Assembly (NCBI GenBank): GCA_016932955.1
Contig: JAFGBV010000245.1
Coordinates: 19,156-83,155 of the forward strand
Direction of reading: 5' to 3'
DNA: 64,000 bases
Source: Anaerolineales bacterium
Lineage (GTDB): Bacteria; Chloroflexota; Anaerolineae; Anaerolineales; UBA4823
This document shows, one piece after another, positions 52,001 to 60,648 of the stretch. Under the pieces are notes generated by a model that made no database searches, was not told the origin of the DNA, and was given only the letters and a program-made list of their open reading frames with translations. Position 1 is the stretch's first letter. Every line of letters starts with the position of its first letter. The position numbers were made by a program, and so were the translations under genes.

Positions 52001-53143
52001 ATGACCGCCGAAACTGGTTTAATCTTGCCCCGTTCAGCTTCTCGGGCAAATAAAAGCACCGCATCAGGCGCATTGGCGCGCATGGCGCGTTTCACGGCCG
52101 TCCGTTTGGTTACATTGCTGTTCACAGTAATCATTGGTGTATACCTGACCATCCTCATCGCCAACATGGGGGGGTATGTAGATGAGATCCGCCGCGGCGA
52201 GATCCGCGAAACAATGTCGTTACGCGTAATAGCCGACCCAGTGCTCTCCAAACTACCCCCGGATATAAAGGAGGAGCGCCTTGAGAATTTGATAGCTCTG
52301 GAAGAACAGCGCCTGGGGCTTAACCAACCTTTCCTGGTGCGTAGCTTCCGCTACCTCACCAATGCCCTCTCCCTGGACCTGGGCCGCGCCCAGAATATGA
52401 CCAGCGATAGCGGCTCAAAGGAAGTACGCCTTATTATCCTTGAGCGTCTACCCTCCACCCTGGTGTTGTTTGGCACTGCCAACATCTTTCTTTTTTTTGC
52501 CTGCATTGCCCTTGGCTTATTCTTGTCGCGGCGCTACGGCAGTTTTCTGGACAAGGCTATCATTGCCCTGGCGCCTACTTCATCGGCACCGGGCTGGTTC
52601 TATGGCATCTTTATGATCGTCATCTTCGCCGCTGGTTTCAGGCTACTGCCTTTTGGCGGTATGGTCGATACGCCACCGCCTGATAACATAGTTGGTTACA
52701 TCCTCAGCCTGCTCAAGCACATGGTATTGCCTGTTGCCGCCATTCTCATCAGTGCTATTTTTCTGAATGCTTACAATTTCCGTACTTTTTTCCTCATATA
52801 TTCCAGTGAGGATTATGTTGAAATGGCTAAAGCCAAAGGGCTTAGCTCACGCGACATCGAGCGCCGTTACATCCTGCGTCCAACTCTGCCGACTATCATC
52901 ACCAATTTCACTCTGCTGTTGATTGGCCTGTGGACTGGTGCCCCCATCTTCGAGACCGTATTCGGTTGGCCAGGCCTAGGGCGCGCCCTATTCAAGGCAG
53001 TTGGCCTGTACGATACACCTGTGATCGTTGGCTCGACTGTGATATTCGCGTACCTTCTTGCTATCTCTGTATTCCTGTTAGATTTTGTATATGCCCTGGT
53101 TGATCCACGTGTAAAGATCGGTGGGGGCAGAGCGCAGGCATAA
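52001..53143 (+). CDS. DppB/OppB-type ABC permease
   Basis: A 380-residue permease of the oligopeptide family with six helices. The ATPase-contact motif is EMAKAKGLSSRDIERRYILR near residue 275, and FETVFGWPGLGRALFKAVGLYDTPVIVG ends the last transmembrane part. The N-terminus has a 25-residue cytoplasmic extension and a loop between helices 1 and 2 of about 110 residues, in keeping with DppB. The usual DppC, DppD and DppF genes do not follow. AAGGAGGAGAA precedes the start at 52001. Confidence 0.88.
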   Translation: MTAETGLILPRSASRANKSTASGALARMARFTAVRLVTLLFTVIIGVYLTILIANMGGYVDEIRRGEIRETMSLRVIADPVLSKLPPDIKEERLENLIALEEQRLGLNQPFLVRSFRYLTNALSLDLGRAQNMTSDSGSKEVRLIILERLPSTLVLFGTANIFLFFACIALGLFLSRRYGSFLDKAIIALAPTSSAPGWFYGIFMIVIFAAGFRLLPFGGMVDTPPPDNIVGYILSLLKHMVLPVAAILISAIFLNAYNFRTFFLIYSSEDYVEMAKAKGLSSRDIERRYILRPTLPTIITNFTLLLIGLWTGAPIFETVFGWPGLGRALFKAVGLYDTPVIVGSTVIFAYLLAISVFLLDFVYALVDPRVKIGGGRAQA

Positions 53144-53181
53144 ATTCACCCTGGCTGAAACCTTTGGGTTATGGTATGATG

Positions 53182-53228
53182 AAAAAGCCGTTAGGTGGGT
53201 GCCCCCCTCACCCATCTAACGGCTTTTT
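53182..53228. terminator. Bidirectional terminator
   Basis: AAAAAGCCGTTAGGTGGGT (53182-53200) pairs with ACCCATCTAACGGCTTTTT (53210-53228), one G-T pair excepted. T-runs on both strands mean that it stops the permease operon and the MFS remnant that face it. Confidence 0.88.
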
Positions 53229-53231
53229 GAT

Positions 53232-53783
53232 TTAATCTGCAACTGCGCTGCGCTGCTGCCCCAGTTGACGCAATTGCTGCGAAACACGCCACAATGCCTC
53301 CTGATTTGCCCCTGTGGTCGGTGTGCTCAACAGGCGCTGCCTTTCCTCGAGCAATGCCTGCAAACGGGCGTGGCGTTCCCCAACTGGCTCTGCCAAAGGC
53401 AATTGATCATGATCCGGCATCAGGATCTCCACATCGCGCAGGAGACGGAAAGCATAGCCGCCCACTCCAACCACAGTCGCTGCTAAACCACAGACAACAA
53501 ACATCAGCGCCATGCCGCGCCCCGGCCCAACACCTACCAGCCAGCCCAGTGCGTTGCTCAAAAATGTCTCCTGGCGCATAGCTGGCTCAAGAACGAAATC
53601 TGCCAACGGCCCCGCAATCAACTGCGAAAGCGGGTTCACAAACCAAGCAATCAAGCGCCGGATCGAGAAAACACGCCCTTGCAAATCTGGCGGCACCTTC
53701 GCTTGCCAGATCGCCTGGTTCGAACCATTATGGATCGTTGGGGTCCAAGCAAGCAGCGCAGTTGCCCACCGAACCCCAACGAT
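53232..53783 (-). pseudogene. MFS exporter remnant, DHA3 type
   Basis: The minus frame reads back to 53783, where TAG (forward CTA 53784-53786) blocks it. It starts in mid-protein: IVGVRWATALLAWTPTIHNG, NQAIWQAKVPPDLQGRVFSI and RRLIAWFVNPLSQLIAG. The last three helices and the C-terminal tail are intact. The nine preceding helices are missing and no start exists. It resembles the intact MFS gene at 16270-17589 but is not identical. Confidence 0.75.
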
Positions 53784-53830
53784 CTACTTTTCACGCGCCC
53801 AATCAGACTTGGGAACGTTGATTATGATTC

Positions 53831-55474
53831 TTATGCTTCACCAAACAACCGCAGGCGCATCAGCCGCGGTGGCAATGAGCCGCTGAGCAAGATATCGTCA
53901 TGCATCTTGCGCAGACCAGCTTTCGGGAAGCGGCGCTTGTATTCTGCCACAATCTCTAGCAGTTGCAGCTTACCCATCAGGTAGCACTGGGGCTGGGTCG
54001 GAGAAAGCGTATAGCGGTTCACTTCTGCCTTGGCATCTTCGCGTTCCAGCCCGGCGCGATCTACAAGAAATTGGACGGCCTCTTCCACGGTCATCTTACC
54101 CGTGTGCAGCGAAACATCGATAATGATGCGCGAAGCGCGCCACAATTGCGCCTGCAGGCGAGCAAGCTTCTGAATCGGCTTATTAATGAAGCCCAACTGC
54201 TCCATCAGTTCCTCGCAATAGAAAGCCCAACCCTCAATGAACAATGAAGAAAGGAAGGCTCCCAGCTTACGCGGCGTTGATTGCAAGGTGTTTGCAACCA
54301 CCAACTGCAAATGGTGGCCAGGATAAGCCTCATGCAGTGCAGTGACCGGAATATCTGCCCAGGGATGGCCGCGCAGCTTCTTCTCTGCTGCTTCGGGGTC
54401 CGCACCCTCTTCCACCGGCGTCACCCAGAATAATCCTTCTTGCACTTTCTCAAAAAAGCCGGGCATATTATAGGCCGCATAGGGGAGGAACATCCGCTGA
54501 AAAGGCGGCGTTTCAATGATGCGGATGCTTTCGCCTGCAGGGATTGAAGCAATATCATTATCAATCACAAATTGGCGCGCCTTTGCCATCCATTCCCGGT
54601 ATGCGTCAAGCAGCCCATTTGCTGTGGGATGGATCTTCTTCGAATCTTCCAGAAGCTCCATCACCGTCTTGCCGGGATCGATGCTTGCCGCCAATTCCTT
54701 CATCTGGCGCTCGGTATCCTCATAAAGATGCCACCCTGTTTTCAACAGTTGCACGGCATCATAATCCACCATGTGATCTTCGCTCAACAATTCATTGAAT
54801 AAATCCTCACCCACTGCATAGTCCCCCTGTGCATGCGGCAGCACTTCCGTCTCAATCCATTTCGCGTGTTCTTCCAGCGCGGTCGCTGCAGCCTGAGCTG
54901 CCGCCACCACTTCATCCTTCAAATCGGGGGTCTCATTTGCCAGCATGGGAACAAAGCCCGCAAACAGGCCTATCCCCTGGCGTGTCGATTCGATCGACAT
55001 CTCCGCCCATAACCGTGGAACGTCATGCGGTTTGATCAGTACGCGTGTCTCAGCAAGCACGCGAGGCGTCTCCCGCAAACGGCCCAGGATACTCTTCATT
55101 CGCTCTGGGAGGGGCGCGAACTCGCGCACGATGAGGCTATACACGCCGCCCAGGCACTCGTCCGGACCATTTCCCGGGTAGCGCTCAAAACCGCGCGTTT
55201 TGTCAAAGCTGCGAATGAAACCTTTGATCACCTGCACGATGATGCGCCGATCGATCTTTGCATCCAATGACCAATCACTGCGGTCAAAAGCTTCAAACTT
55301 CTCCAATTCTTCCCCCAGGCGGCGGCGCTGATCTGCCAGAAACTCAGGCGTATTGTCGCTCAATCGATCATCGTAACGATGATCTCCCAGGAATGTTGCT
55401 GCAGTGGGGGCTTCGCGCATCAACTCTTCGATGAAAGCTTGCGCGCCTGCATAGAACTGCTTTTCTGTGCTCAT
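53831..55474 (-). CDS. DUF885-family metallopeptidase
   Basis: A 547-residue protein with the zinc motif HEAYPGHHLQ (HExxxGHH) at about residue 380 and a following Glu in EGWAFYCEELM as third ligand. DUF885 members are carboxypeptidase-like enzymes or peptidases of uncertain substrate. The N-terminal 300 residues are helical. GAGGAGATTCAATCC precedes the start at 55474. It is convergent with nothing nearby and followed on its own strand by the MFS remnant. Confidence 0.88.
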   Translation of the reverse strand: MSTEKQFYAGAQAFIEELMREAPTAATFLGDHRYDDRLSDNTPEFLADQRRRLGEELEKFEAFDRSDWSLDAKIDRRIIVQVIKGFIRSFDKTRGFERYPGNGPDECLGGVYSLIVREFAPLPERMKSILGRLRETPRVLAETRVLIKPHDVPRLWAEMSIESTRQGIGLFAGFVPMLANETPDLKDEVVAAAQAAATALEEHAKWIETEVLPHAQGDYAVGEDLFNELLSEDHMVDYDAVQLLKTGWHLYEDTERQMKELAASIDPGKTVMELLEDSKKIHPTANGLLDAYREWMAKARQFVIDNDIASIPAGESIRIIETPPFQRMFLPYAAYNMPGFFEKVQEGLFWVTPVEEGADPEAAEKKLRGHPWADIPVTALHEAYPGHHLQLVVANTLQSTPRKLGAFLSSLFIEGWAFYCEELMEQLGFINKPIQKLARLQAQLWRASRIIIDVSLHTGKMTVEEAVQFLVDRAGLEREDAKAEVNRYTLSPTQPQCYLMGKLQLLEIVAEYKRRFPKAGLRKMHDDILLSGSLPPRLMRLRLFGEA

Positions 55475-55551
55475 GGATTGAATCTCCTCAGCAAATTAGG
55501 AAATAATGGATTGGTAACGCAAAATTGATATAGATTCGCCTGCTGCCAGGT

Positions 55552-56502
55552 TCAACCACCCTGCAGCAATCGCACAGCTTCCTCAACGGTGATCTCACCT
55601 TGTTCCACCTGGCGCAGAACACTGCTGGTAGCCACACCTGCTGGCGGAGTGGACGGGATTGGAGGAACACTTAGGGTCGGTGCTGCCACCTCCGCAATCT
55701 CCTGCTCAACATGCTCCACCGGACCTACCCGAAGATCTCCCGAAACACTGTTCATGCTGACTTGAGCGCCGCTGCCCTGAAACTCTATCTTACGGGAGCC
55801 ATTGCTGCGCTGGTTGGCATGCACTGGCAATGTGGAACGCAGTCTACCACTCAGCGTGCTCAGATGCAACGAGCACTGAGCATCCCCGGGAGTGAGCAAG
55901 CGCACATCGCCTGAAACAGAGCGAAAGCTATATGGCCCTTCGCCCAGCGGCGTTTCCAGCACGATATCCCCACTCACCGTGTGCACATCCGCAAACGGGA
56001 TATCGCTTTCACGCAACGTCACATCGCCCGACACAGTTTCCAGGGAAAGTGTGCCCGAGAGCCTGCTGGCAGATATATCACCACTGACCGTATGCAGTTT
56101 CAACGGGCCAGAGAGCTCGTTGAGCGTCATGTTGCCGCTGACTGACTTGGCATCAAACTCACCCTGCAGATCTGTGATCTGCAGCGAACTGCTGACACAC
56201 CTGACCTTGACTGTGCTGCCTTGTGGCAGGCTGACAGTGTAATTCACCTTGCAGGGTTTTGAGTTGCCAAACCAACCTGAAGAGCCTTCCTGGTAACAAG
56301 TTTTGACCATCACTGTGTTACCTTCCTGCGAGACCTCCACCTGTGTACGGTCCGCCCTGCCCGTATCCATGATTTTGACCGCAGTCACCTGCACCTGTTC
56401 TGCTTCGCCTGGGCGGATCACCACCAAGCCGCGCACATTGCGCAAATCTAGCCGCGCTGAACCAGACACCGTGAAGGTGCGTTCAATCGTTTCTTCGGAC
56501 AT
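55552..56502 (-). CDS. DUF4097-like beta-helix adhesin with SHOCT-like end
   Basis: A 316-residue protein. Residues 80-230 are parallel beta-helix repeats of the DUF4097 type with the VSGDI, TVSGDVT, SVSGDVR rhythm, preceded by a strand-rich N-terminus. The last 25 residues (SVLRQVEQGEITVEEAVRLL) are a SHOCT-like helical hairpin shared with the other proteins of this operon. No signal peptide is seen. AGGAGGTGATC, a very strong ribosome site, precedes the start. Last of six genes. Confidence 0.75.
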   Translation of the reverse strand: MSEETIERTFTVSGSARLDLRNVRGLVVIRPGEAEQVQVTAVKIMDTGRADRTQVEVSQEGNTVMVKTCYQEGSSGWFGNSKPCKVNYTVSLPQGSTVKVRCVSSSLQITDLQGEFDAKSVSGNMTLNELSGPLKLHTVSGDISASRLSGTLSLETVSGDVTLRESDIPFADVHTVSGDIVLETPLGEGPYSFRSVSGDVRLLTPGDAQCSLHLSTLSGRLRSTLPVHANQRSNGSRKIEFQGSGAQVSMNSVSGDLRVGPVEHVEQEIAEVAAPTLSVPPIPSTPPAGVATSSVLRQVEQGEITVEEAVRLLQGG

Positions 56503-56512
56503 TGATCACCTC

Positions 56513-56887
56513 CTAGTCGATAAAGACTTCGATATGCTCGCCGTCTTCCTCATCGATCACATCGACGATTTTGCCTTCCATGCCTCCCGTACGAATTGCC
56601 TCCGCGATCTCAGCAAAATTCACATCTGGGGCATATTGGCTGGCGATGCTCATTCCGGCGTCCACCAACCCAATCGGTAGGTTAACGCTGACTTTTGTTT
56701 TGCCAGTATTCATATCCGTCACGCGCACGCGCAGCATCCCCTTTGCCGCTCGCCCAGGGGGCGTAGGTGGGCGAATATCCCGGCGGCTCTCTCGCAGAGC
56801 AGCCAGCAATTTAGCACCCTCCTCAGCATTGATCTTCCCCTCCTGGATCATACGTAAAATGCGCATTCTTTCGTCGGCTGTTGCCAT
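56513..56887 (-). CDS. Small SHOCT-module protein
   Basis: A 124-residue soluble protein. Residues 1-35 are the shared module (DERMRILRMIQEGKINAEEG, AKLLAAL). The remainder ends in an acidic strand with DVIDEEDGEHIEVFID. The same terminal block appears in the 236-residue protein upstream, so they are paralogues. Start 56887 is chosen for GAGGAGAG upstream; the 56902 reading overlaps the preceding gene. Function unknown. Confidence 0.7.
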   Translation of the reverse strand: MATADERMRILRMIQEGKINAEEGAKLLAALRESRRDIRPPTPPGRAAKGMLRVRVTDMNTGKTKVSVNLPIGLVDAGMSIASQYAPDVNFAEIAEAIRTGGMEGKIVDVIDEEDGEHIEVFID

Positions 56888-56898
56888 ACCCACTCTCC

Positions 56899-57609
56899 TC
56901 ATCCAATATATACTTCTACTCGTTCGCCATCGTCCCCTTCATCTACCTCTACATAAAATGGCTGATCTGGGGAAGCATGCTCCAGAGCACGCAGCATCTC
57001 ATCAACATTCGGCACCTCTTCCAATCCAGGAATGCGATGCCGAAAGGTTTTAAAAAACCACCCGCCCAGGCGCAAGGGAAGCGGCATACTGATCGCGATT
57101 CGCTGGGGGGTTTCCCCCGGTTTTTGAGTTACGCGCACGTGAAGCCAGCGCGCGGTGCGGCTGCTGGCAGCCAATGCCAGAACTAACACTCCAAGCAAGA
57201 ATGGGAACCAGGTGCAGGCGAACCAAAATCCAAAACCGCTACTCTGATAAGCAAGGAACATGAGCAGTGCACTGATCACCGTGATCCCAACGCCGACCCA
57301 TAAGGGGATCAGCCACCAATTCCGCCAGCGTTTTGCCCCAGGGGAAAACCCTGCCGGTCTATCACTTGTCGGCTTATCTACGGGGGCATCCTCCGGCACG
57401 CTCTCGAATACCGGGAGCGGCTCTGGTGTGGTTTCAGCATGCACATCAGGTTCCTGTTGCATTGCAATGGGAAGCTCCGTGCTGCTCCGTGCAGGCAGTT
57501 CGCCCCCGGTGCGACCACTCAGAGCATTGAGCAGGTTAATCCCCTGCTCCGCAGTGATTGTGCCGCGCTCAATCATTTCTAAGATTTGTAATCGTTCTTC
57601 ATCACTCAT
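56899..57609 (-). CDS. SHOCT-module membrane protein
   Basis: A 236-residue protein with the N-terminal module (DEERLQILEMIERGTITAEQ, INLLNAL), a Pro/Thr-rich linker, two membrane helices (about 95-115 and 125-145), and a C-terminal cytoplasmic block like that of the 124-residue paralogue (EVDEGDDGERVEVYIG). This looks like a membrane-anchored version of the small protein. Confidence 0.7.
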   Translation of the reverse strand: MSDEERLQILEMIERGTITAEQGINLLNALSGRTGGELPARSSTELPIAMQQEPDVHAETTPEPLPVFESVPEDAPVDKPTSDRPAGFSPGAKRWRNWWLIPLWVGVGITVISALLMFLAYQSSGFGFWFACTWFPFLLGVLVLALAASSRTARWLHVRVTQKPGETPQRIAISMPLPLRLGGWFFKTFRHRIPGLEEVPNVDEMLRALEHASPDQPFYVEVDEGDDGERVEVYIG

Positions 57610-57618
57610 CAGATTTCA

Positions 57619-58914
57619 CTAAGCCTCTTTCCCTTCCAAAGCAGCAAGCAGATCCTCAGCCTGCTCCAGGGTGATCTTCTTCTGTTCTAGCATACGCAGA
57701 ATCATCAAGCGCTCTTCTTCACTCACCGGTTCGGCGCTGGCCGCTTGTCGGGGACGAATCGGTGGAACAGGCGGGATGGGCGGAATGGGAGGAACACGAA
57801 AATTCACGCCAAAGGAACGACCGCTGCGCCCAGCGCGTTCTGCTGCCCGTGTCTTCTGCTCCACCTTGCGCTGCGCTTCTGCCAGCTTGCGTTCCAGGCG
57901 CTCCTGCGCACGGCGCATCCGTTCCTGTGCGCGCATATTGGCACGTTCCATAGCCTCGCGCGTCCGTTCTTCCAGGCGTTGAATCTGCTCTTCCGTCAGC
58001 TTGGAAGCGCCCAGGCGGGCAGACAGGGAGGCCATTTGTCCTTCCAATTGAGTCTCCACCATCCTGAGCTGCGCTTCGACCTGCTGCTGGATCTGTTCGT
58101 TGATCGTGTCAGACAAGCCGTTGATCTCGTCAATATCCAGATCGATATCACCAACCATATCCCAATCAACAGCATGACTATCCAGTACAACATTACCACC
58201 TGCTGAAAGCGACAGGCGGGCATCGCCTTCCCCGATTGTCAGGCTGGCAGGAGCCACCTGGGGCGCCGGGGTCTCCAGTTCAGGCCAATTCACCACGATC
58301 TTGGCTGCCCGCGGTACATCTAACATCACACTGGCATCCTTTGCCAGGCGGCAGTAGATGTTCCCGCCCGCTTCGAAACTGTAATTCTGACCAGGTGCAG
58401 GATCCAGGCGCAGTTGGATGTTGCCTCCAGCCTTGGCAGTTACATCATTGTCCACATCGTCCAGAGACAGGTTGCCGCCAATTGTACCGGTCACTGTGCA
58501 GTTGCCCTGCACATCGCGCACGGTCGCATTGCCATTCACCTCGTCGATCTGAAGATCACCGGCTAAGTTGCGCGCCACAAGATTGCCATGCACCACCTCT
58601 ACATGCACCGGCCCCACACCGCGCAGGTACAGCTCACCATGAGCCGACTTCACGGTCAAGGGGCCATCCAGGGCTTTCAGGTGAGCGTTACCCGCCACTT
58701 CCAGTTCCAGGCTGGCCCGTTTCGGCACGCGCACAGAGCAATCACTCTGGGAGGTGATGTAGATCGCGCCCTCGCGTTCTTCCAGCGTTATATCTTCTTC
58801 GGTTTCGCTCTTGGCCACAATTTCCGGAGCATCATGCCCTTTCAGGCGCAACTCTCCCTGGATTTGCAAAACCACCCTGGGTTCTTCACCGGCAGAAAGT
58901 ATTTGTCTCGTCAT
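57619..58914 (-). CDS. Large DUF4097-type protein with coiled coil and SHOCT-like end
   Basis: A 431-residue protein. Residues 60-280 are beta-helix-like strand repeats (LEVAGNAHLKALDGPLTVKS, then NLSLDDVDNDVTAKAGGNIQ). A predicted coiled coil extends about 285-370 (EEQIQRLEERTREAMERANM, AEAQRKVEQKTRAAER), a Pro-rich spacer follows, and the last 35 residues are the shared module (SEEERLMILRMLEQKKITLE). The gene starts two bases after the DUF2089 gene, so is translationally coupled. Confidence 0.72.
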   Translation of the reverse strand: MTRQILSAGEEPRVVLQIQGELRLKGHDAPEIVAKSETEEDITLEEREGAIYITSQSDCSVRVPKRASLELEVAGNAHLKALDGPLTVKSAHGELYLRGVGPVHVEVVHGNLVARNLAGDLQIDEVNGNATVRDVQGNCTVTGTIGGNLSLDDVDNDVTAKAGGNIQLRLDPAPGQNYSFEAGGNIYCRLAKDASVMLDVPRAAKIVVNWPELETPAPQVAPASLTIGEGDARLSLSAGGNVVLDSHAVDWDMVGDIDLDIDEINGLSDTINEQIQQQVEAQLRMVETQLEGQMASLSARLGASKLTEEQIQRLEERTREAMERANMRAQERMRRAQERLERKLAEAQRKVEQKTRAAERAGRSGRSFGVNFRVPPIPPIPPVPPIRPRQAASAEPVSEEERLMILRMLEQKKITLEQAEDLLAALEGKEA

Positions 58915-58916
58915 AT

Positions 58917-59300
58917 TTACCTCTCGCTTTCTTTCAGTAAGCGCATGGCCTCTTCTGCTGAGATGCGCCCCTGATCAAGGTCTTCTAAGATCGCCTGGCG
59001 TTCGGCTTCACTCATCCCAGCAGGCTCTTCGCCGCCTGGTTCGTAGCCCAGGGCGCGGATCACTTCATGCAAGCGATTACGGATCGTTGGATACGACAGG
59101 CCCAACTCATCCTCCATGCGCGTGATCTTGCCCTCACAGCGCACAAACAGCTCCACAAAAGCCAGTTGCTCAGGTGCCAGGCGGGCAAAAGCCCCCCCGC
59201 CAAAGCGGCCTTCGATCGTCGTATCGCAATCCTGGCAATAGATGCGGGTCACTGTCACTTCTCCGCCACACAAGGGGCATTTGGTTGGTAGAACATTCAT
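58917..59300 (-). CDS. DUF2089 zinc-ribbon/helix-turn-helix regulator
   Basis: A 127-residue protein of the DUF2089 family: zinc ribbon (CPLCGG near residue 8, YCQDCD near residue 20), a helix-turn-helix region around KITRMEDELGLSYPTIRNRL, and the C-terminal shared module (SEAERQAILEDLDQGRISAE). The family is thought to be DNA-binding regulators. Start 59300 (MNVLPTK) has GAGAGG upstream. It would be the natural regulator of this operon, possibly of the inverted repeats at 59632-59682. Confidence 0.82.
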   Translation of the reverse strand: MNVLPTKCPLCGGEVTVTRIYCQDCDTTIEGRFGGGAFARLAPEQLAFVELFVRCEGKITRMEDELGLSYPTIRNRLHEVIRALGYEPGGEEPAGMSEAERQAILEDLDQGRISAEEAMRLLKESER

Positions 59301-59365
59301 GAACACCTCTCTTGATCTTCAGATCTATGGATTTCACCAGTCAATCTCGCCTAAGATGAACATAC

Positions 59366-59572
59366 TCACAGCGTGATGGTGAAATTATTGGACGAAACTT
59401 TATCAGGAAGCTGGCGAGCACGCTGCTTGAGCATGCGTCCCGCACGGATCAGCGCCTCCCCCAACGTGGAGAGAGCGCGCCCCGAGAGACTTTGTGCAAC
59501 CCGTTCGCCAGGCAGGTCATGCACAGAATCTGTGCAGACATCCATTTTTTCGGGTAGATTCGGGGTAGACAT
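59366..59572 (-). CDS. Small first gene of the SHOCT operon
   Basis: A 68-residue protein with no recognised domain. The middle carries an amphipathic basic helix (ALSTLGEALIRAGRMLKQRA). It is preceded by GGAGGATTGTG at the right distance, and the start at 59572 follows a strong promoter, so it is probably real. It is 66 bases before the DUF2089 gene on the same strand. Confidence 0.6.
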   Translation of the reverse strand: MSTPNLPEKMDVCTDSVHDLPGERVAQSLSGRALSTLGEALIRAGRMLKQRARQLPDKVSSNNFTITL

Positions 59573-59621
59573 CACAATCCTCCAGGCAGTTCTTTCAGCA
59601 TAACCTCGACGTTCTGCCCTT

Positions 59622-59682
59622 ATTGTAACACAAATATTGAAAAAGTCAATATTTAGTTTGTTTTTATTAAGGAAAATATTGA
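59622..59682 (-). promoter_or_regulatory. Promoter with overlapping inverted-repeat operator
   Basis: On the minus strand TTGACT (forward 59644-59649), 16 bases, TACAAT (forward 59622-59627). The perfect inverted repeat AAATATTGA-5-TCAATATTT (59632-59654) lies across the -35 and spacer. The 9-mer AAATATTGA recurs at 59674-59682, 42 bases away (four helical turns), as an additional half-site. A repressor binding here would shut off the six-gene operon. Confidence 0.65.
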
Positions 59683-59715
59683 ATAATTTGATATATTCTC
59701 GCTATTTTTAAATTC

Positions 59716-60645
59716 CTACATGGACTTGGCATTCTGCCCGCCTTGCGCCAATGCCAGGAACACATCTTCCAGGGTCGGCTCCACCTGCTCAATGTTCTGC
59801 ACTTGCACCTCTGCATCGTGGAGCGCCTCTTTCAGCGCCCGCGCAGGCGCCCCGGGTGGTGTGATCGCCCGCAGGTGATCGTTCGCCAAACCCGCCCGCA
59901 AAACCTGGGGGCAGCGCTCCAAAGCAGCCAGCGCCGGCAGCAACGGCGCCGCAAACACATCCCACGCCTTGCCAGGCAGCGCATGTTGTTTCAGCGCCGA
60001 GGGAGAATCCATCGCCAGCAAACGACCATCGCGCATGATTCCCACCCGACCACAGTATTCTGCCTCATCCATATAATGCGTGGTCACCAGCGCCGTTACC
60101 CCCTCAGCCACTACAGCATAGATCAAATCCCAAAAGGCACGCCGCGCTGTAGGGTCAACCCCACTGGTCGGCTCATCGAGGAAGAGCAGTTTGGGTTGAT
60201 GCACAATGGCAGTTGCCAACGCCAGGCGCTGCCTCCAGCCAACCGAGAGGCCTGAGACTCGCTCTCGCACCAGCCCTTCCAACCCCATCAGCGCCATCAC
60301 CTCAGCCAGGCGCTTTCGATCGTGCACCCCATACACCCCGGCATAAAACGACAGATTCTCGCTCACTGTCAGATCATGGTAGAGGGCAAATTTCTGAGAC
60401 ATATACCCCACCCGTTGGCGGATTGCCTCGGATTGGCGCAGAATATCAAATCCAAGCACCTGTGCTGAGCCCTCGCTAGGGCGCAGTAGCCCAAGCAGCA
60501 TGCGCATGGTGGTCGTCTTTCCGGAGCCATTAGGGCCCAGGTATCCGACCACCTCCCCCGCCTGCACGCGAAAATTTACCCGGTCTACCGCGGTAAAGGT
60601 GCCAAAACGGCGGGTAAGGTCTTGGGTGACAATCACATCAGCCAT
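59716..60645 (-). CDS. ABC exporter ATPase 2
   Basis: A 309-residue ABC ATPase of the DrrA/YbhF type. Walker A GYLGPNGSGKTTT, signature LSVGWRQRLALA (a variant of LSGGxxQ) and Walker B LLFLDEPTSGVDP. It sits last in the minus-strand permease, HlyD, ATPase, ATPase operon. The variant signature could reduce ATPase rate, but the motif remains recognisable. Predicted to power export of drugs or lipids. Confidence 0.9.
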   Translation of the reverse strand: MADVIVTQDLTRRFGTFTAVDRVNFRVQAGEVVGYLGPNGSGKTTTMRMLLGLLRPSEGSAQVLGFDILRQSEAIRQRVGYMSQKFALYHDLTVSENLSFYAGVYGVHDRKRLAEVMALMGLEGLVRERVSGLSVGWRQRLALATAIVHQPKLLFLDEPTSGVDPTARRAFWDLIYAVVAEGVTALVTTHYMDEAEYCGRVGIMRDGRLLAMDSPSALKQHALPGKAWDVFAAPLLPALAALERCPQVLRAGLANDHLRAITPPGAPARALKEALHDAEVQVQNIEQVEPTLEDVFLALAQGGQNAKSM

Positions 60646-60648
60646 AAA

